The translations under genes and the position numbers were made by a program. From NCBI GenBank assembly GCA_002328865.1, contig DCWO01000057.1, forward strand, positions 1 to 10,382: a stretch of 10,382 nucleotides of DNA. The letters are read 5' to 3'. Positions within the stretch are counted from its first letter, which is position 1; each line of letters begins with the position of its first letter. Below the pieces are notes generated by a model, which was not told where the DNA came from, ran no database searches, and was given only the letters and a program-made list of their open reading frames with translations. This DNA is from Dehalococcoidia bacterium UBA2160. Lineage in GTDB: Bacteria > Chloroflexota > Dehalococcoidia > Lucifugimonadales > UBA1123. Shown here piece by piece: positions 6,069 to 10,382 of the stretch.

Positions 6069-6914
6069 CTAGCGCGTCAGTCTGCCGTACACGAGCGGGA
6101 CGCTGTCGCCCAGATTCTCAAATCCTCGCCAGTCGGAGAACTGAGGCTTCAATGCGTCGATTGCCGATGCGGTCGCGCTCCCCACATCTTGGCCTTCCTC
6201 GATTGAGGCCTGTAGGCTGGGGACAAGAACGTGGATGAAATCCCGAGCTTCCACGATGCCGTCGTGATTGCCGATCGGTCCGTGGCCGGCCACGAATCGA
6301 TCCACGTCCAGGCCGACGATCCCGTCGTCGGTGTCCGGCCAGTCTTCAGGATAGCTGTCGCCGAAGAAGGGGACGCCTTTGTCCTGGACCACGTCGCCGG
6401 TGAACGCAATCTTCGCTTCCGGCAGATGGATGATGATGTCGCCGCTGGTGTGGGCCCGACCAAAGTACCGGAGTTCGAGTTTCCGACCGCCGAAGTACAA
6501 TTGCATGCTCGTCTCGAACGTGAGGTCCGGAGGCGTGATGTTCACGGTGCGCGCCTCGTCGGCCCAGGGATCGGTCGATGCGACGATCTTGTCTCGCCAC
6601 ACCTTGTTCCACTCCACGTCCACCATCTCGTCATAGCAGTTTTCGTGCCCGATAATCGTGGCGTCGGGAAACTCTTCGTTGCCCCATGAGTGGTCCCAGT
6701 GCGCGTGCGTGTCGATCACGTATTGGATCGGCTTGTCGGTGATGTGCTTCACATCCTGAATGAGATCGCGAGCGAAGGACGGGACCCGCAGCGAATCGAT
6801 TACGAGCACGCTGGTGTCGCCGACGAGTATGCCTGCGTTCGTGAGTCCTTCGTGCAAACGGGCGAATATGCCCGTTTCCAGTTCAATCAGTTCCGTTCCG
6901 GAAGTCGTCGCCAT
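6069..6914 (-). CDS. MBL-fold metallo-hydrolase
   Basis: A 281-residue metallo-beta-lactamase-fold hydrolase. The metal site is complete: THAHWDH (His70, His72, Asp74, His75), His155 in GRAHTSGD, Asp174 in FTGD and His211 in AGHG, which is a two-metal centre. The family hydrolyses varied esters, thioesters and lactones, and the sequence does not show which. No signal peptide is visible, so it is cytoplasmic, unlike secreted beta-lactamases. The frame is open a further 22 codons upstream, but ATG 6914 is chosen because GGAGG lies at 6921-6925 with normal spacing and the extra residues look non-coding. It is divergent from CaiB2 and shares a 276-bp control region with it, so a role in the same CoA-ester pathway, such as thioester or lactone hydrolysis, is plausible but inferred. 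Confidence 0.9.
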   Translation of the reverse strand: MATTSGTELIELETGIFARLHEGLTNAGILVGDTSVLVIDSLRVPSFARDLIQDVKHITDKPIQYVIDTHAHWDHSWGNEEFPDATIIGHENCYDEMVDVEWNKVWRDKIVASTDPWADEARTVNITPPDLTFETSMQLYFGGRKLELRYFGRAHTSGDIIIHLPEAKIAFTGDVVQDKGVPFFGDSYPEDWPDTDDGIVGLDVDRFVAGHGPIGNHDGIVEARDFIHVLVPSLQASIEEGQDVGSATASAIDALKPQFSDWRGFENLGDSVPLVYGRLTR

Positions 6915-7002
6915 GTATATCCTCCGATAATTATTGTTGCCGATATGGCTGAGATTGGCCTCGTGCCCTGGCCGGGCCAAGCTCGCGCGCGGGTGACCAC
7001 GC

Positions 7003-7020
7003 GGCGTTCGAGGCGTTCGA
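7003..7020. repeat. Perfect 9-bp tandem repeat (GGCGTTCGA twice)
   Basis: Two head-to-tail copies lie in the divergent region between the MBL gene and CaiB2, 50 bases upstream of the CaiB2 -35. The position would suit an activator or repressor site; there is no further evidence. Confidence 0.45.
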
Positions 7021-7070
7021 CCAATACTACACTACTCCGCCGACAGGAACCGGCAGGCGCGCCGAGTTAA

Positions 7071-7099
7071 TTGACCGCGTTTCGGTGTGGCCGTAGAAT
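7071..7099 (+). promoter_or_regulatory. Sigma70-like promoter of CaiB2
   Basis: TTGACC (7071-7076), a 17-base spacer and TAGAAT (7094-7099) match five of six bases in both hexamers, the best promoter in the window. Transcription would start near 7106, leaving a leader of about 85 nt before GTG 7191. This argues against a start at 7071, which is in the -35 itself. Confidence 0.65.
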
Positions 7100-7150
7100 C
7101 GCCAACAGCAAAGACATCGCGCAATGCAGACACTCCCGCGAATGGGGAGA

Positions 7151-7176
7151 CGTCGATGCAATCGCTCTTATCGACG
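7151..7176 (+). other. Leader hairpin just before the CaiB2 ribosome binding site
   Basis: CGTCGAT at 7151-7157 and ATCGACG at 7170-7176 form a perfect 7-bp stem with a 12-base loop, ending four bases before GGAGG (7181-7185). It does not cover the ribosome binding site. It could affect transcript stability or translation, or mean nothing. Confidence 0.35.
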
Positions 7177-7190
7177 GATCGGAGGCAACG

Positions 7191-8384
7191 GTGAGTACTC
7201 AAATGCCGCTGACAGGCATCAAGGTTCTTGATTTCACACGGGCGTTTGTCGGTCCCAGTTGCACGCAGGTGCTTGGGGACATGGGAGCCGACGTGGACAA
7301 GGTCGAAAGCATCGGGTACGGCGACTTCAGCCGGCACTCGGAGGTGTTCGAGGAAACGAACGGCGAGGGCGCAGCGTTCCTGAGCCTCAATCGAAACAAG
7401 CGGAGCATATGCATCGACTTGCGCCAACCGGAGGGAAAGGAGATCGTGCTCAAGCTGGCTGAAGAGTGCGACGTGCTGGTGCAGAACTTCCGCCCCGACG
7501 TCATGGAACGGTTGGGTTTGAACTACGACGTTCTGAAAGAGCGCAACCCCGACATCATCTATGCCTCGGGCTCCGGTTACGGCTTGACCGGACCGTACAA
7601 CAAGAAGGGCGGGCAAGATCTCGTCGCGCAGGCCATCTCCGGGATAACCTGGCTGTCCGGCGACCCCGGCGGGCCTCCCGTCCCGACCGGCGCCCCGGTG
7701 GGAGACCTGATCGCCGGCATGCTACTGGTGCAAGGCGTCCTGGCGGCCCTCTTGCACAGAGACCGGACCGGCGAGGGCCAGGAAGTGTCCGCCTCGATCC
7801 TGGACGGCCTACTCACGCCTCACACCGAGCGCGCCACCGCATATTTGGCCACGGGCCGTCAACCTCACAAGGCCAAGCGACCGCTATACCACTTCTACGA
7901 GACCAAGGACGACAAGCTGGTCGAGATCAGCGGTCGATTCGGCGCGAACGCATTGCCGGACGTATGCGAAGTCCTCGGCCTGCCGGACCTCTCACAAGAC
8001 GAACGTTTCGATACCCCTGAGAAGATGAACTACGAGAACGGCGCCGAGCTCCAGGCAATCCTCGCCGAGCGATTCCTCACCGGGACCAGAGACGAATGGA
8101 TCAAGGCTCTGGACGAAAAGGACGTCCTGTGCGGTCCCGTGTACGCCTACGACGAGGTATTCACCGACCCCCAGGTTTTGCACAACGACATGCTGCTCGA
8201 GTTCGACCACCCGCGCGCGGGCAAAGTGCGAACCGTGGGCATGCCGGTCAAGTTCACCAAGACCCCATCCGAGGTGCGATTGCCGCCGCCGATGTTGGGC
8301 CAACACACCGACGAAATCCTCGGCGGACTCGGCTATTCGGAGCAAGAAGTGAGCCGGCTTCGAGAGCGGAAGGTTGTGGGGTAG
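7191..8384 (+). CDS. Family III CoA-transferase, CaiB/BaiF type (CaiB2)
   Basis: A 397-residue family III CoA-transferase, full length. The N-terminal signature is LTGIKVLDFTRAFVGPSCTQ, then LGDMGADVDKVE, then NRNKRSICIDLRQPEGKE. Asp172 in PTGAPVGDLIAGM is the catalytic aspartate that forms the CoA-thioester intermediate. GGQDLVAQAISG and RLPPPMLGQHTDEILGGLGY are further family blocks. The start is GTG 7191, five bases after GGAGG (7181-7185); the frame is open to 7071, but that extension would begin inside the promoter and lacks family similarity. It has its own strong promoter and is divergent from the MBL hydrolase. It is a paralogue, not a duplicate, of CaiB1 at 2482-3678, so the two probably act on different acids or different steps. 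The CoA donor and acceptor are unknown. Confidence 0.93.
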   Translation: MSTQMPLTGIKVLDFTRAFVGPSCTQVLGDMGADVDKVESIGYGDFSRHSEVFEETNGEGAAFLSLNRNKRSICIDLRQPEGKEIVLKLAEECDVLVQNFRPDVMERLGLNYDVLKERNPDIIYASGSGYGLTGPYNKKGGQDLVAQAISGITWLSGDPGGPPVPTGAPVGDLIAGMLLVQGVLAALLHRDRTGEGQEVSASILDGLLTPHTERATAYLATGRQPHKAKRPLYHFYETKDDKLVEISGRFGANALPDVCEVLGLPDLSQDERFDTPEKMNYENGAELQAILAERFLTGTRDEWIKALDEKDVLCGPVYAYDEVFTDPQVLHNDMLLEFDHPRAGKVRTVGMPVKFTKTPSEVRLPPPMLGQHTDEILGGLGYSEQEVSRLRERKVVG

Positions 8385-8445
8385 CGCCGATTGAGAGGGC
8401 TAGGCTCCATAGAGCAAGGCTCCGGCTGGGCCGCGTCCATCGCTC

Positions 8446-9663
8446 TCACCCCGTGCGCAGCGCGTCGGTGGGGGACATGTTGGCGGCTCGAAGGGCGGGG
8501 TAGGAGCCGGCGATGCCGCCGATGAGGATCGAGGAGACCAGGCCGCCGGCGATGGCGTATTCGGGGATGACCAGGGTCCAGTCACGCGAGATCGTGTAGA
8601 TGGCCGTGGCCAGAATCCCGAAGCCGATTCCCGCGACTCCTCCGATGCCGGAGAGCAGCAGCGATTCGGACAGGAATTGGGTTGCGATGTGGAATCGCGT
8701 CGCACCCAGCGCCCGCCGCAGGCCGATCTCGTTGCGTCGCTCGATCACGGCGATTACCATGACGTTGGCAATCCCAATGCCGCCGACCAGCAGGGCGACC
8801 ACTCCCAGGCCCACGAAAAGGTTCGTGAACGTGTTCTTGGTCGCCATACGGGCCTCCAGCACGTCCGAGGCGCGGCTGACCTGCACCTCTTCGGGGCTTT
8901 CGGGATTCACGGTCGCCGCCATAACGGAGCGGACGTCGTGGATGTGTTCGGGGTAGGCGCGTACGTAGATCACGTCGGCGTCGGGGTCGTGGTCGAGGAA
9001 CTCCTCGGCGGCGCCGTAACCAATAATCGCGGCCCTGTCCAGGTCGGCGGCGAGGGCGAGCGGGTTGAGGATGCCGATGACGGCGAACCACTGCTCTCCC
9101 AACCACAATTGATGCTCGATCGACATGTCCCGGATTCCGAGCCGCTCGGCGGCAACAGACCCCAACACGACGGCTGGGAACTGTGACGTGACCTCGGACA
9201 GAAATGCGCCGGCCTGAATGCTGCCTTGCTGCACCTCGACCAGATTGAGGTCGGCCGCGACGATGGTTATGCCTCTGGTTCGCCCCTCGTCGATGAGATC
9301 GTTTCGATACACGCCGCCGGGGACCTTGCTCACGGTTGCGACTTCGTAGACGGGCGCGATCCGTCGAATCATGGCGGCGGCGTTCTCGGGCAGGCTTACC
9401 GGCCCTTCCTTGAAGCCTTGTCCGGCCTCGATCGTCAGGAGATTCGTGCCGAGTTCGTCCAGCTCTCTGATCAAGTCAGCGCTCCCCGACGCCGACAACC
9501 CGAGGACGCTGATCAACGCCGCTATCCCGATCGTTATCCCCAGCGCGGAAAAGGCTGAGCGAAGCCGCCTGGACCGGAGTCCCGAGCTCCCGATACGCAG
9601 CGTGTCTAACAGCCCCAGCCGGCTTTTCGGCAGGGCCAAATAACGCTCGGAGAGCTCAGTCAT
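8446..9663 (-). CDS. MacB-like ABC transporter permease (FtsX domain)
   Basis: A 405-residue permease of the MacB/LolC type. The first membrane helix is near residues 36-60 (SAFSALGITIGIAALISVLG). A long extracytoplasmic MacB-type domain follows (about 60-280), then three helices in the FtsX domain (about 283-305, 335-358, 370-392). ERRNEIGLRRALGATR is the characteristic cytoplasmic loop, and the protein ends PALRAANMSPTDALRTG, the classic MacB C-terminus. The ATG start at 9663 overlaps the end of the ATPase gene by 8 nt, so the two are translated together. Such transporters drive export or extracytoplasmic shuttling of peptides, lipids, macrolides or siderophores; the cargo here is unknown. 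An adaptor gene, often next to these, may lie beyond the right edge. Confidence 0.9.
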   Translation of the reverse strand: MTELSERYLALPKSRLGLLDTLRIGSSGLRSRRLRSAFSALGITIGIAALISVLGLSASGSADLIRELDELGTNLLTIEAGQGFKEGPVSLPENAAAMIRRIAPVYEVATVSKVPGGVYRNDLIDEGRTRGITIVAADLNLVEVQQGSIQAGAFLSEVTSQFPAVVLGSVAAERLGIRDMSIEHQLWLGEQWFAVIGILNPLALAADLDRAAIIGYGAAEEFLDHDPDADVIYVRAYPEHIHDVRSVMAATVNPESPEEVQVSRASDVLEARMATKNTFTNLFVGLGVVALLVGGIGIANVMVIAVIERRNEIGLRRALGATRFHIATQFLSESLLLSGIGGVAGIGFGILATAIYTISRDWTLVIPEYAIAGGLVSSILIGGIAGSYPALRAANMSPTDALRTG

Positions 9664-10381
9664 GCGCTACACCAGATTGAGCGCCCGTATCGGCCTCGAC
9701 GCGTCCGTCCACCAACGTGACCCGTCTCGTGCACATCTCGGCCACCCCGAGATCGTGGGTTATCAGGATGACCGTCGTGCCGTCGGCATTCAGGCTGGCG
9801 AGCAATTCCATGAGCGATTCGGTGTTCCGAGAGTCGAGATTTCCCGTGGGTTCATCAGCCAACACAAATGAAGGGTCGTGGACCAGGGCCCTGGCGATCG
9901 CGACCCTCTGTTGTTCACCACCTGACAATTCGTTGGGCAGATGAGTCAGGCGGTGTGACAGGCCAACGCGTCCGAGCATCGTCTTCGCTCGGTCGGCTCG
10001 TTCTCGGGCGGGAACGCTGGAGTAGAGCAAACCATTCGCCACGTTCTCCGTGGCTGTGTCGCCCGACAGCAGGAAGAACTCTTGGAACACGAACCCAACG
10101 TATCGCGACCGTATCCCGGACAATTCCCGATCGGACAAGCCCGCGGTGTCGAGTCCGTCGATGAACACCGACCCCGAGGTCGGCTTGGTGAGAGTGCCTA
10201 TGACGTGGAGGAGAGTCGACTTGCCGCTTCCGGACGCTCCGACGATCCCCAGGAATTCGCCGCGGACCACCGAGATCGATACGTCCGTGAGAGCTTCGAC
10301 TGGCGGCGCTCCGGGGTAGTGCTTGCTCACGCGCCAGAGTTCGACCGCGTAGGACGCTGTGTCGCCATGGTTGCCTGTCAT
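9656..10381 (-). CDS. MacB/LolD-type ABC transporter ATPase
   Basis: A 241-residue ATPase subunit. Walker A GASGSGKST (48-56), Q-loop Gln100, signature LSGGEQQ (152-158), Walker B FVLADE (172-177) and switch His209 are all present. EPTGNLDS after Walker B is typical of the MacB/LolD/FtsE subfamily, which pairs with FtsX-domain permeases. It overlaps the permease gene downstream by 8 nt. The ATG at 10381 lies one base from the window edge, so its ribosome binding site cannot be seen and a start further upstream is possible, although the length is already normal for the family. It powers the permease encoded at 8446-9663. Confidence 0.93.
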   Translation of the reverse strand: MTGNHGDTASYAVELWRVSKHYPGAPPVEALTDVSISVVRGEFLGIVGASGSGKSTLLHVIGTLTKPTSGSVFIDGLDTAGLSDRELSGIRSRYVGFVFQEFFLLSGDTATENVANGLLYSSVPARERADRAKTMLGRVGLSHRLTHLPNELSGGEQQRVAIARALVHDPSFVLADEPTGNLDSRNTESLMELLASLNADGTTVILITHDLGVAEMCTRRVTLVDGRVEADTGAQSGVAHD

Positions 10382-10382
10382 T

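Noticed and set aside
6915..6980. Upstream extension of the MBL gene by 22 codons
   Set aside because: The extension includes the GGAGG site that fits ATG 6914, so it is better read as leader.
7071..7190. Start of CaiB2 at TTG 7071
   Set aside because: The position is the -35 hexamer of a good promoter; GGAGG sits just before GTG 7191.
8385..8445. Terminator between CaiB2 and the exporter genes
   Set aside because: Only short 4-bp stems are visible in the 61-bp convergent gap.
1..10382. tRNA, rRNA or CRISPR array
   Set aside because: No cloverleaf, ribosomal RNA sequence or spaced direct repeats were seen on either strand.

Overview
The window is bacterial, GC-rich (roughly 60%) and densely coded, with GTG as well as ATG starts and ordinary Shine-Dalgarno sites. 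The gene mix is a partial IS256-type transposase, an LLM-class flavin oxidoreductase, a two-domain MaoC/FAS1-like hydratase, two family III (CaiB/BaiF) CoA-transferases, an MBL-fold hydrolase, a class III nucleotidyl cyclase, a PIG-L deacetylase and a MacB-like ABC exporter. This would fit a Chloroflexota of the SAR202/Dehalococcoidia kind or an actinobacterium; that placement is inference from gene content, and no marker gene is present.

Layout, left to right. (1) 1-401: right-hand end of an IS256-family insertion sequence, followed by a 14-bp perfect hairpin at 404-437. (2) 463-3678, minus strand: a compact catabolic operon transcribed as CaiB1, MaoC/FAS1-like hydratase, LLM oxidoreductase (the last two overlap by 4 nt). 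(3) 3782-4567, minus: a class III cyclase whose reading frame is crossed by one in-frame TGA, at a place where a cysteine would complete a CxxC motif. (4) 4568-4784: divergent promoter region with a 21-bp palindrome. (5) 4785-5963, plus: a PIG-L/LmbE-type deacetylase with a cyclic-nucleotide-binding domain inserted inside it. (6) 6069-6914, minus: an MBL-fold hydrolase. (7) 6915-7190: a second divergent control region with a strong sigma70-like promoter. (8) 7191-8384, plus: CaiB2. (9) 8446-10381, minus: the ATPase and permease of a MacB-type exporter, running off the right edge. No gene-free stretch exceeds 300 bases.

The CaiB, MaoC, LLM and MBL genes look like degradation of an unknown organic acid through CoA thioesters: transfer of CoA, hydration or dehydration of an enoyl-CoA, and flavin-dependent oxidation. 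The most unusual part is the divergent pair at 3782-5963: a cyclase facing a hydrolase with a built-in PKA-type cyclic-nucleotide site, which suggests a self-contained second-messenger circuit in which cNMP gates a deacetylase. The TGA in the cyclase gives the motif Cys-Asn-Ile-TGA and is followed at bacterial SECIS spacing by an 8-bp hairpin with a GGA loop. It could therefore be selenocysteine recoding, a nonsense mutation or a sequence error. None of these can be excluded from the window alone.
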